Shown in pieces: positions 28,203 through 37,333 of a DNA stretch of 64,000 nucleotides; positions within the stretch are counted from its first letter, which is position 1; each line of letters begins with the position of its first letter. The translations under genes were made by a program, and so were the position numbers. The DNA is from Prolixibacteraceae bacterium (lineage in GTDB: Bacteria; Bacteroidota; Bacteroidia; Bacteroidales; Prolixibacteraceae). Where the stretch lies: contig JAOARB010000006.1 of assembly GCA_025210775.1 (NCBI GenBank), positions 124,001 through 188,000 on the forward strand, written 5' to 3'. Under the pieces are notes generated by a model. That model saw only the letters and a program-made list of their open reading frames with translations, did not search any database and was not told the DNA's origin.

Positions 28203-30215
28203 CTATGGGCGACTTTCAATCCCTTTCACTTCAATACTTTTCCATTTAGTAGGCAGACACTGCTTTGTTTTCACAATTCCATCCTCTGTTATTTGATACC
28301 CTGCAAAGCCAAATAAAACAGTTTGGAGCATTCCTCCTGCCCCTGTCGCAAAATAGGGATTCGAATGATAAGGTGTTTCGGAAAGAACACCAAAAGGAGG
28401 ACGTTTATTAGGTATATAACCACGTCTAAACAAACGATAGGACTCTTTTTTATTGCCTTCTTTTGCATAGATAATAGAATAGATTGAATGGGCCATCGCA
28501 GGACCTTCTGGAGCTAGCTTCTGCTCATAATACTTAAGATTTTGATGTATCAGATGCTTATCTTTTACCGTAGCCAAAGGATAGGTCAACAGATTCACAT
28601 CTGCTTGCTTAATGATCTCACCTTGATAAGAGGCATGTTCTTTCATCACCCCATCTTTAAAATAGTGAAATTTCATCTTCTCTGCTACAAGAGTCCATCT
28701 CTTGTCTGGAGTTTTATCTACAAGTAACGCAGCTTTCGAAGCAGCACGCAGAACATATTGCGCCACCGCATTGGTAAAAGCATTATCATCTACATTAGGA
28801 GCAAATTCATCCGCTCCAACTACATTCTTAATTGAATAAGAACCGTCATTATTTAAAATTGAACGACTCACCCAGAAATCAGCAATCTCTTTCAGTAAAG
28901 GATAGCCATCTGACTGAAGCCATTCCTGATCTTGCGTTACAAGGTAGTAGTTCCATGCAGCCCATCCAATATCGGCTGTAATATGATGTTCAAAAGTACC
29001 AGTCAAAGCCCAAGTAGGGGTCGTCTCCTCCCCTGTCACATCTGATTCCCATGGATACATGGCCCCTTTATACCCATAGCTGTAGGCCCTCTTTTTCGCT
29101 TTTGCTAAACGATCAATACGGTAGTCAATCATCGATTTAGCGAGAGGAGCATCAAAAAGTAAAAGAACAGGGAACATCCACATCTCCGCATCCCAAAAGA
29201 TGTGACCATTATAGCCATTAGAAGAAGAAAGTCCCATTGGAGCAATACTTAACCGAGAACCCTCGCTAATAAAAGAGAAAAGATGAAACAGAGCCAGTCT
29301 AACATCACGTTGTGCATCCAAATCCCCTTTTATAATGATATCATTAGACCATAACTCCTTCCACAATCTCTTATGATGTTCTAAGATAGGAGACCAATGA
29401 TTCTGCATCGCATAGATGACAAAACGTTCTGACTCATTCTTTGGATCTGCAAAATCCTTGTCCGTACAAAAAGAAGAGACAAAAGAGAACTCATAGGTCT
29501 TCCCTTTCTTTAACTTCTGTGAGAAACCATAAAGTTGCGAATGATAAGGGAAATCCACCATTCCCAATTGCGGACGTTGACCATCAAAAAGAAAAGCTGA
29601 GGTGGTATAAAAATCAGTGTTACCTGAAACACTAGAAGCATGGGATTGAACAAGGGGAATATGCACCTCATTATCAATCAGTATACGAGAATTTAAAGAG
29701 GGTGAACTCCATCTATCTCGATCATATTTAAGCATGCTACGTACATCTAATTCAATATCCTTATGTGGCGTAACATGCACCACCATCATGGCAGCATATG
29801 GAAGATTACGTGGCGCCACCATCTCATATGAGATCTCGGCTTTATCTTGAAAAGCAAAAGAAGAAGAAAAAATAGCCTCTTTCATATTTAATGCCTGCTT
29901 CCAATCTGACACATTGGAAAGTTCCAACATCGTACCATCGATAGCCACACGAAGGTTCATTGGGTTTATCGCATTCATCAAGCAGCTGACACCATCACGA
30001 CTCTTTTTATCGTAGACTCCATTTAAGACCACCTCTTTGGTCTGGAAAAGAGTTCTATCCAATACCACGCCAATACGTCCATTCGCGACAGTCACGCCAG
30101 CATATTCACCTTTAATATCCTGTGTTGAAACACTCCACCCCTTATCATTAGAGTGACCTATAAAAGGGAGAAGTAAGAGCCACACTAACATACATTTCTT
30201 TAAAACATCCATCAT
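28203..30215 (-). CDS. Exported glycoside hydrolase family 65 protein (kojibiose hydrolase / trehalase-like)
   Basis: A 670-residue protein with a signal peptide (about 1-22, ending FIGHS). It shows the GH65 layout: an N-terminal beta-sandwich at about 25-270, a linker, an (alpha/alpha)6 barrel, and a short C-terminal end. Motifs are GHIFWDAEMWMFPVLLL, YPWESDVTGEE, HHITADIGWAAWNYY, and the general-acid Glu470 in VGADEFAPNVDDNAFTN, then TGAGGMLQTVLFGFAGY. Export argues for a hydrolase, because GH65 phosphorylases use cytoplasmic phosphate. Family members split alpha-linked disaccharides such as kojibiose or trehalose. It is a single-gene unit with no SusCD nearby. Confidence 0.8.
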   Translation of the reverse strand: MMDVLKKCMLVWLLLLPFIGHSNDKGWSVSTQDIKGEYAGVTVANGRIGVVLDRTLFQTKEVVLNGVYDKKSRDGVSCLMNAINPMNLRVAIDGTMLELSNVSDWKQALNMKEAIFSSSFAFQDKAEISYEMVAPRNLPYAAMMVVHVTPHKDIELDVRSMLKYDRDRWSSPSLNSRILIDNEVHIPLVQSHASSVSGNTDFYTTSAFLFDGQRPQLGMVDFPYHSQLYGFSQKLKKGKTYEFSFVSSFCTDKDFADPKNESERFVIYAMQNHWSPILEHHKRLWKELWSNDIIIKGDLDAQRDVRLALFHLFSFISEGSRLSIAPMGLSSSNGYNGHIFWDAEMWMFPVLLLFDAPLAKSMIDYRIDRLAKAKKRAYSYGYKGAMYPWESDVTGEETTPTWALTGTFEHHITADIGWAAWNYYLVTQDQEWLQSDGYPLLKEIADFWVSRSILNNDGSYSIKNVVGADEFAPNVDDNAFTNAVAQYVLRAASKAALLVDKTPDKRWTLVAEKMKFHYFKDGVMKEHASYQGEIIKQADVNLLTYPLATVKDKHLIHQNLKYYEQKLAPEGPAMAHSIYSIIYAKEGNKKESYRLFRRGYIPNKRPPFGVLSETPYHSNPYFATGAGGMLQTVLFGFAGYQITEDGIVKTKQCLPTKWKSIEVKGIESRP

Positions 30216-30414
30216 ATTTCTTTTTTAAATAAGATCTCCTCATGAATCAGAAGAATTAAAAATAAATAAAAGAAGATAGTTTGTTTTCAAAAGACGAAGG
30301 TTTAATATAACGTAACAACTCCACAAATACAGAGACATCAAGATTTCAACACAAAATCCTTAAAATGTGAAGTTTACGGAAAACAATAAATTATGAAAGA
30401 TTATAGAAACAGGA

Positions 30415-30696
30415 TTAATTTTTATTAAAATAACGATAAAGTTTGTATCCCCATTTAGCCCAGAACAGATAGTAAAATAATAGTGACAAAAAACCTACTG
30501 CTTTACCTATAGCACCATAAGCAAAAGTCAATGCAAAAATAAAAGTAGAGGTATTGTCAACAATATTCAAATTGATCGATTCATTACTTGCCTTAGAGTA
30601 ATAGTTTAATACAAAAGAGAACAATAATGCTCCCATGATTAAAAAGGCTAAAATATATAGGGCCTTCTTTGGTAAATCCCCTCTATCCATAATCAA
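30415..30696 (-). CDS. Small two-helix membrane protein, unknown function
   Basis: A 93-residue protein with two hydrophobic stretches (ALYILAFLIMGALLFSFVL and VGFLSLLFYYLFWAKWGY) and a basic C-terminus. The family is not recognised. It lies alone between the GH65 gene and an AT-rich gene-poor stretch. The reading frame uses ordinary codons and starts with ATG, so a real gene is plausible but not proven. Confidence 0.45.
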   Translation of the reverse strand: MIMDRGDLPKKALYILAFLIMGALLFSFVLNYYSKASNESINLNIVDNTSTFIFALTFAYGAIGKAVGFLSLLFYYLFWAKWGYKLYRYFNKN

Positions 30697-31067
30697 AATT
30701 TAAATGTTTAATCCATCTCAAACAAGAAAGCAAAAAAAGAATAATCAATTTTAAACAACCTGTTTGGACTTTTTCTTTCTCAAATGAAAGAGAATAAAAA
30801 GTTAGAATGAATAAATAATAGAATAACAATATCAGCTAAAGTAAGAATATTTATGGGTAGTATAAAAGTATAGAAGACGAAAAATAAATAATCACACTTA
30901 TCTAAAAATAACTACCCATATACAGAAATAAGGAAAATTTCTTAGCTCAACAACTTGTCTCATATAACAATTCACAAACATTACGCCTACAAAGACACAC
31001 AAACAAAACAAAGAACCCCCTAAATGATTACATTTTCAAACTAGACCCATCAAATACAAAAACAATT

Positions 31068-31459
31068 CTAACTGGCAATATTAAAATAGTTCAAAAAAAC
31101 TGTCATGAAGCATAGAAATATAATTTGTATCACAATAAAATTTATATTGTTTTGTAGTAGCAGCTTTAAAACAGGAAATGAGTACCAAAACATATTAATA
31201 TATTCATTTTCAATAATAATGAAGATCGATAAGATCATCATCAAAATAAAGCGTGCCATTGTCATTAAAGTAATTTAGGGTTAATATACTTTTGAAGGTA
31301 TCTCCTAGTGGGATCCTTCATTTTTTGTCTATATAGTAGATTGGATTCTAATAGACATTGAAATAATGTGTTGAAAGGAAGAGGAGTCTTCCTTTTTTTG
31401 TTCCCAATACTTCCCTCCTTAAGTAGTTTTTCCACACCACATCTACCACAGTACAACAA
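31068..31459 (-). other. Two small overlapping reading frames, possible gene relics
   Basis: A 64-codon frame (31459-31265, TTG start, containing YCGRCGVEK) overlaps by one base (TAATG) with a 65-codon hydrophobic frame (31265-31068, two membrane-like stretches). The coupling would be neat for an operon, but no ATG or ribosome binding site supports the first frame, and neither is recognised. The flanks (30697-31067 and 31460-31740) are very AT-rich and hold nothing else I can support. Confidence 0.2.
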
Positions 31460-31740
31460 ATTCCATTTTAAAACTTTAATTATAATATTTCACTCTCAAT
31501 CATTGATTGACCAAAACATCAAACCAAATTAAACACAACAATCCCTTTTCTTTCATTATCCCCACCAATTATAACAAAACAATATACCTTAAACATTCAA
31601 TTCGTGGTTTCTCTTTGACTATATCGAATGATTTCGCTGATTTTTTAAAACGTAATCTGTAACAACAAAAAAGAAAACCTCTCTTCTCATTCTTTTATTC
31701 TCAAGATATCAGCACTAAAATCTAAAAAAATAATACTGTA

Positions 31741-31825
31741 TTAATAGGTACTTCCTCCATGGTTTGTCCATGGTTGCTCCATGGAGGAACCATGGAGGAA
31801 CCATGGACAAACCCTTTATTTAACC
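31741..31825 (+). repeat. Palindromic 11-bp-unit repeat element, copy 2
   Basis: This is the shortest copy. The left arm has TCCATGG cores after linkers TTCC, TTTG and TTGC; its last core sits on the centre of symmetry. The right arm has CCATGGA cores with GGAA, GGAA and CAAA linkers. The flanks are AGGTACTTCC on the left and AACCCTTTATTTAACC on the right, matching copy 3 in the same orientation and copy 1 in the opposite one. It is intergenic. Confidence 0.85.
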
Positions 31826-32631
31826 TATGTGAATCTTTAAGAAAATGCATCGCATAAATAAATTATCGACACAGTCTCAGAAAGTGTCATGACCAAAAAG
31901 ATACTATTTATGAAATACGAAAAGCGACCAAAAGAGTAAAAAAGAGGCACTTTGCATGCCACAGTATATTAAGTACAAAAGATCGTTTCACCGTTTTTGA
32001 TACAGCAGAAGGAATCTTTGACATTTTTTTTATCCAAAAGATCTTTTTTTTAAAGAAAAAGTGATTTTCTCACACTTATTAAAAATGTAACCAAACTGTC
32101 AATCTAATTATCAAATTATCACTTTTCAATCCAAACGTCTCCCTTTTCATAAATTAGCATCTATAGATGACAAATTTCATTTTTTCAATAAAAATGATGG
32201 ACAGATATTAAACTGAAAGTTAAGAATCAAAAGCGTTGATTTTTTAGTAACAAAAGTCATATTTCTTATAACACAAATCAAGCAACCACTGAAAACCAAC
32301 CACTTACACACTGTTATCTTTATATTAAATATTTCATTTTCGTAGTAAAACACCCCCTTTATATAACAAAATATAAAGAAGAGATGAAAAACGATAATAA
32401 GATGAAAAACATGACAGACATCACATTACCTAATTGATTTTTCTATGCTTTTTATGAAAAAAAAAACATGTCTTTTAGCACATCTTTTAAATTTGCAGGT
32501 AGTGGTTTTTTGTCTTGATTTGCATTGTCAATCACAAACAACTATAACGGTTGACACAACAGTTTTTAAATAATTCTTTTTTCAATTTTATTCAGAAAAG
32601 GAGTAGTAAAATACTCAAAAAGCAGGACGTT
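31826..32631 (+). other. Long AT-rich leader region with two tiny open frames
   Basis: About 800 bases without a supported gene ahead of the small exported protein. Two very short frames can be read: 32384-32437 (17 codons, MKNDNKMKNMTDITLPN, behind a purine-rich AAAGAAGAG) and 32454-32573 (39 codons, starting MKKKTCLLAHLLNL, with a Lys-rich, then hydrophobic opening). They could be leader peptides or a decayed signal-peptide gene. Neither has family support. Confidence 0.25.
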
Positions 32632-33111
32632 ATGAAAAATCTAAATTTAAAATTCGGTCGCTTTGTTGCAATGGTTGCAATCATGTTTACAGTAAGCATG
32701 GTAAAAGCGAATGATTTAGATAATAGTGCTAGCATGAATAATTTCCATATTAAGGAGATTTCAAACATTGAGACTAACGCATTGAATCTTTGGGAACTTA
32801 ATTATGGCAATATTGACAAGGGTGTTCATATTGAGAAGAATTTTACAAACAGAGGAACAGAATATATTGTTCGCTCAAAATTCTTTGAAGTAAGATATAT
32901 CAATACGAAACACGGTTTTGGTGTCCGTTCAATACAACCACGCAATGCTAAGGTACAAGAACAAATCAATTATGCTGTAATTGATCAAGCGCAAATGGAT
33001 AATCAACGTATTATCTGTGCAGAAGGAATCAGTGATGAGAAAGCATTAAACTTAATCGCATCTTATCTACCAGACCTACTACGTAGCAATTACAAACATA
33101 TTCTACGATAG
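32632..33111 (+). CDS. Small exported protein, unknown function
   Basis: A 159-residue protein with a clear signal peptide (basic MKNLNLKFGR, hydrophobic FVAMVAIMFTVSMV, cleavage near KAND). The mature part is a single compact domain of about 135 residues with a mixed beta/alpha pattern and no cysteine pair or catalytic motif that I recognise. The ATG at 32632 is preferred because it directly begins the signal peptide; the frame is open upstream to 32551 only from a TTG. It is followed 75 bases later by a strong terminator, so it forms its own transcript. A secreted or periplasmic role is likely. Confidence 0.65.
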   Translation: MKNLNLKFGRFVAMVAIMFTVSMVKANDLDNSASMNNFHIKEISNIETNALNLWELNYGNIDKGVHIEKNFTNRGTEYIVRSKFFEVRYINTKHGFGVRSIQPRNAKVQEQINYAVIDQAQMDNQRIICAEGISDEKALNLIASYLPDLLRSNYKHILR

Positions 33112-33186
33112 TCTTACTGATCATGTTCGTGCCGGACAGAAAAGTACATTCATACAATAGTTGATATAGATTAATATTTGATTAGA

Positions 33187-33218
33187 AAGAGGGAAGAGAG
33201 ATCTTCCCTCTTTTTTTG
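33187..33218 (+). terminator. Rho-independent terminator after the small exported protein
   Basis: A 10-bp perfect stem (33189-33198 with 33203-33212) and a GAGA loop are followed by a run of T. Confidence 0.88.
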
Positions 33219-33395
33219 TGCCTTTAATTTTGCCTAAGCTCCAAACAAACAATATGTCACAAGAAGATTTCGATTAAGCCATATTGTCACACAAAAAGAA
33301 AAACAAAACGTCACATTGTCACATAAACCTACTTTGGTCTACTATTTGGATGTTCAGTAAACAGAAAGATCGTAAAAAAAGAAAATACAATATAT

Positions 33396-35987
33396 ATGAA
33401 CACAAATCAGTTTACCATCAAAGCACAGGAAGCCATATCACATGGTTTGACTATTGCTCGGAGCAAAGGGAATGCGGCCTTTGAACCTGGACACTTATTG
33501 AAAGGTATCCTAAGCAGTGCAGAGAATATCACTTCTTTTATTTTTAAAAAGATGGATATTTCTCAAAGCCAGTTTGTAAATATATTGGATAAAGAGATTG
33601 AAAGTTATCCCAAAGCATCTGGTGGAGAAGTCATGGCTTCTAATACAACCAATAATATTATCATAGAAGCACAGAGCCAAGCACAGAAGATGGGGGATCA
33701 ATTTGTTAGTGTGGAGCACTTTCTTATTGCCTTGGTGCGAGTAAAAAGTAATATCTCCACTCTTCTGAAGGATACTGGTATCAATGAGAAAGAGCTTATT
33801 TTGGCAATCAAAGACCTTAGAAAAGGGAAAAAAGTAGATAGCCAGACTTCTGAAGATCAGTTTAACTCACTACAACGATTTGCAATCAACCTTAACCAAC
33901 AGGCACAAAGTGGCAAATTAGATCCGGTTATTGGTCGTGATGATGAGATTAGACGTATCCTTCAGATCTTGAGTCGTAGGACAAAGAACAATCCTATTCT
34001 TATTGGGGAACCTGGAACAGGAAAGACTGCCATTGCTGAAGGACTAGCACATCGTATTATCCGAGGTGATGTCCCAGAGAACCTACAATCTAAACAGATA
34101 TTTAGTTTGGATATGGGCGCATTGGTAGCGGGAGCTAAATATAAAGGCGAATTTGAAGAGAGATTAAAATCGGTAGTAAATGAAGTGGTACAAGCCGATG
34201 GGGAAATCATTCTTTTTATTGATGAGATACATACCTTGGTAGGAGCTGGTAAAGGAGAGGGAGCCATGGATGCTGCCAATATTCTTAAGCCTGCACTTGC
34301 TAGAGGAGAACTAAGATCGATAGGTGCCACCACATTAGATGAGTATCAAAAGTATTTTGAAAAAGACAAAGCATTAGAACGTCGTTTTCAAACGGTTATG
34401 GTAGATGAACCAGATATTCAAAGTGCCATCTCTATCTTAAGAGGGATCAAGGAGAAATATGAGACGCACCATAAGGTAAGAATCAAAGATGAAGCAGTCA
34501 TTGCTGCAGTAGAGCTATCCAACCGATATATCACGGATCGTTTTTTACCAGATAAAGCCATTGACTTGATGGATGAAGCTGCATCTAAATTACGACTTGA
34601 GATCAACTCTGTTCCAGAAGAGATCGATGAGATGGAACGTAAGGTGATGCAGTTAGAGATTGAACGTGAAGCGATACGAAGAGAAGAGAATCAAGAGAAA
34701 CTTAAATCTTTAGAGAAACAAATTGCCGACTTGCAAGAACAGTTGAGTTCACAAAAGGCAAAATGGAAAAGTGAGAAGAGTGTAATCGATGAGATTCAAG
34801 AGTGTAAATCTGAAATTGAAGATCTAAAATATCAAGCAGAAGTGGCAGAAAGACAAGCCAACTATGAATTGGTGGCTGAGATTAGATATAGTAAATTAAA
34901 AGAAGCCAATGATAGACTAAAAAAACTCGAAACGGAAGTACAAAACCAAAAGAGTGAAACATCGATGATCAAAGAAGAGGTGGACTCTGACGATATTGCA
35001 GAAGTAGTGGCTAAATGGACAGGTATTCCTGTAACCAAGATGCTAAAAAGCGATAGAGAGAAACTTCTGGATCTTGAGTCCGAATTGCACAAAAGGGTCG
35101 TGGGACAAGAAAAAGCCATTACCGCCGTTTCGGATGCGATACGTAGAAGTAGGGCTGGGTTACAAGACGACAAACGTCCGATAGGTTCTTTTATCTTCTT
35201 AGGATCTACTGGGGTCGGTAAGACCGAATTGGCGAAAGCATTGGCAGATTTTCTTTTTGATGATGAGAATATGATGACACGAATAGACATGTCAGAATAT
35301 CAAGAGAAATTCTCTGTCACTCGTCTTATTGGATCGCCTCCAGGATATGTTGGGTATGATGAAGGAGGACAATTGACCGAGGCAGTCAGAAGGAAACCTT
35401 ATTCTGTGGTTCTATTTGATGAGATAGAAAAAGCTCATCCTGATGTTTTCAATACCCTATTGCAAGTATTAGATGATGGTCGATTAACCGATAACAAAGG
35501 TCGGATGGTTAATTTTAAAAATACGATTATCATCATGACCTCTAATATTGGATCGGATATTGTTCAAGAGAACTTCTCTAACGTAACCCAAGAGAATATG
35601 GTAGAGATCATTGACAAGACACAATCGGCCTTGATTGAAAGGCTTAAACAGAATGTACGACCTGAATTTTTAAATAGAATTGATGATGTGATCATGTTTA
35701 CACCGCTATTTAAGAATGACATTCGTATGATTGTAGAGCTACAGTTAGAGATCTTAAGAAAGAGATTTGCTAAGAATAGGATCGTACTAGAAGCAACGCC
35801 GAAAGCTATTGACCTTATAGCAGAGAATGGTTTTGATATTCAGATGGGAGCAAGACCTATCAAGAGAGAGATTCAGCGTTCTGTATTAAATCCTCTTTCT
35901 AAAAGTATTATTGAGGGAAAAGTAACTGCAGAGAAATCTATCCTCTTAGATGTAGAAGAAAAAGAGATCGTTTTCCGTAATAAATAG
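33396..35987 (+). CDS. clpB: ATP-dependent disaggregase ClpB
   Basis: An 863-residue Hsp100 chaperone (family norm about 860) that, with DnaK, pulls proteins out of aggregates. In order: Clp N-domain (about 1-145), first AAA+ module with Walker A GEPGTGKT at 204-211 and Walker B ILFIDEIH, coiled-coil middle domain at about 405-525, second AAA+ module with Walker A GSTGVGKT at 603-610 and VVLFDEIEKAHP, and the ClpB C-terminal domain with NRIDDVIMF. The middle domain tells it from ClpA/ClpC, and no ClpP-binding loop is evident. It is monocistronic with a strong terminator. A heat-shock type of control is usual in the family but is not visible here. Confidence 0.97.
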   Translation: MNTNQFTIKAQEAISHGLTIARSKGNAAFEPGHLLKGILSSAENITSFIFKKMDISQSQFVNILDKEIESYPKASGGEVMASNTTNNIIIEAQSQAQKMGDQFVSVEHFLIALVRVKSNISTLLKDTGINEKELILAIKDLRKGKKVDSQTSEDQFNSLQRFAINLNQQAQSGKLDPVIGRDDEIRRILQILSRRTKNNPILIGEPGTGKTAIAEGLAHRIIRGDVPENLQSKQIFSLDMGALVAGAKYKGEFEERLKSVVNEVVQADGEIILFIDEIHTLVGAGKGEGAMDAANILKPALARGELRSIGATTLDEYQKYFEKDKALERRFQTVMVDEPDIQSAISILRGIKEKYETHHKVRIKDEAVIAAVELSNRYITDRFLPDKAIDLMDEAASKLRLEINSVPEEIDEMERKVMQLEIEREAIRREENQEKLKSLEKQIADLQEQLSSQKAKWKSEKSVIDEIQECKSEIEDLKYQAEVAERQANYELVAEIRYSKLKEANDRLKKLETEVQNQKSETSMIKEEVDSDDIAEVVAKWTGIPVTKMLKSDREKLLDLESELHKRVVGQEKAITAVSDAIRRSRAGLQDDKRPIGSFIFLGSTGVGKTELAKALADFLFDDENMMTRIDMSEYQEKFSVTRLIGSPPGYVGYDEGGQLTEAVRRKPYSVVLFDEIEKAHPDVFNTLLQVLDDGRLTDNKGRMVNFKNTIIIMTSNIGSDIVQENFSNVTQENMVEIIDKTQSALIERLKQNVRPEFLNRIDDVIMFTPLFKNDIRMIVELQLEILRKRFAKNRIVLEATPKAIDLIAENGFDIQMGARPIKREIQRSVLNPLSKSIIEGKVTAEKSILLDVEEKEIVFRNK

Positions 35988-35994
35988 TGAATCC

Positions 35995-36032
35995 AAAGAG
36001 GATATCTCAGATGATGAGATATCCTCTTTTTG
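35995..36032 (+). terminator. Rho-independent terminator after clpB
   Basis: A 15-bp perfect stem (35995-36009 with 36015-36029) with a 5-base loop and a T-run, 7 bases after the stop. Confidence 0.9.
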
Positions 36033-36202
36033 TGTTTCTAATCAAAGAGAAAAGAGTCGAAAATAAGAGTTGGTTCACAAAAGCCATATGAATCTTCGAA
36101 AATTACAAGCAATAGGGAGGATAGATGGGAAAACTACCCAGTAAAAGAAATCAAAATGTGACGATGATCTTATTCCCTAAACTCTTCTCTCTTATATCTT
36201 TG

Positions 36203-37330
36203 TCATGGTAGTTCTGGTTTAAAACAGAATGCCCCTGGTATAATTCCGACTTTAAAAGTATCTACTGCTGTACCATTCTTTTGGAATCGATAGACGACTC
36301 CTTGTTGCTGATAATCTAAAGCATTTGCTACATAAATCTCATCGGTAAAAGGGTCTACACTTAAACCATAGAAACCACCATATTGCGAGGTGGCATTAGG
36401 ATTCTTTATAAAACATTCAGGATCGGCATTAAGTGAAGCAGGCATCCTATAGACATGCTTATTCAAAAAATATAACACATCCTTCGTTCCATTAAGCTGA
36501 ACTTCGGAAGGCCAATCGTCCATATTAAAACGCCATGTCTTTAAGACTTTTCTACTTTCTGCATCAATACATTGTAAACCCGGCTTCTCTTGTCCGTAAG
36601 GTGAGCCTTCATATCCTCCATCCGTAATGGTCCATATATGATTAAAACGATCCATCACTAAAGAGGTCGGTTGTTTTAATACTTTAATTGAATCTACAAG
36701 TTCATCCGTATTGCTATCAATAACCAAGATCTTATTGTCATAACTCCAACAGTTGGTAAAAACAAAGTTCTTATACTGTACCATCTGTTCTGTAGGATGT
36801 TGATAGAATTTAGAAGTATGATTGTTGACCTCTATCTTCCCTAAGATCTTACCATTTACAATTCCTGTCTTTTCGTAATCTCCTAGAGGGTCTACAATCC
36901 AAATAGCCTTAGCATAAAGATCCGTAACATAAGCCTTATGTTTGTCAAGGAAATGTATATACCGAGGAGAAGTAAGTCCTGTTATCTTTCCGACACATTT
37001 AAACGTATTGGTATTGATTACGTATATCTTTCCACTGTTGTTCATCACCACATAGCCGAGCGTATCTCTTATAGCCATAGACTGGGCAACATCTCCCATT
37101 GGTAAACCATTGGTTTCAAAGAAAACAAGATTTTTCACTTTCTTCTCTTCCATATTATAATACGAAAGAGAAGCATTACCATACATAAAATTACCCTCGT
37201 TTGTAATAAAAAGGCCAGCAGAAGGGTCAGAGTTGTTAGACTCATTAACTTCCCACAATTTGTCATCTTGCATACATGATGTAACAACAAAGAGCAACAG
37301 AAGTAGGTATATCAGATTCTTTATTTTCAT
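36203..37330 (-). CDS. DUF5074-like beta-propeller lipoprotein, cobalamin operon
   Basis: A 375-residue lipoprotein with lipobox VTSC (Cys19). The mature part has repeated YncE/propeller-like segments (GLFITNEGNFMYGNASLSYY, YVINTNTFKCVGKITGLTSP, YGLSVDPFTDEIYVANALDY), as in DUF5074-type surface lipoproteins often found with BtuB-like receptors. It starts 3 bases after the btuB-like stop and is the last gene of the riboswitch operon. The likely role is in surface capture of corrinoids together with the receptor; this is inferred from the operon, not from a ligand motif. Confidence 0.75.
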   Translation of the reverse strand: MKIKNLIYLLLLLFVVTSCMQDDKLWEVNESNNSDPSAGLFITNEGNFMYGNASLSYYNMEEKKVKNLVFFETNGLPMGDVAQSMAIRDTLGYVVMNNSGKIYVINTNTFKCVGKITGLTSPRYIHFLDKHKAYVTDLYAKAIWIVDPLGDYEKTGIVNGKILGKIEVNNHTSKFYQHPTEQMVQYKNFVFTNCWSYDNKILVIDSNTDELVDSIKVLKQPTSLVMDRFNHIWTITDGGYEGSPYGQEKPGLQCIDAESRKVLKTWRFNMDDWPSEVQLNGTKDVLYFLNKHVYRMPASLNADPECFIKNPNATSQYGGFYGLSVDPFTDEIYVANALDYQQQGVVYRFQKNGTAVDTFKVGIIPGAFCFKPELP

Positions 37331-37333
37331 CTG

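Noticed and set aside
33962..35290. Antisense reading frames of 62-142 codons within clpB
   Set aside because: They are shadows of the strongly conserved clpB coding frame.
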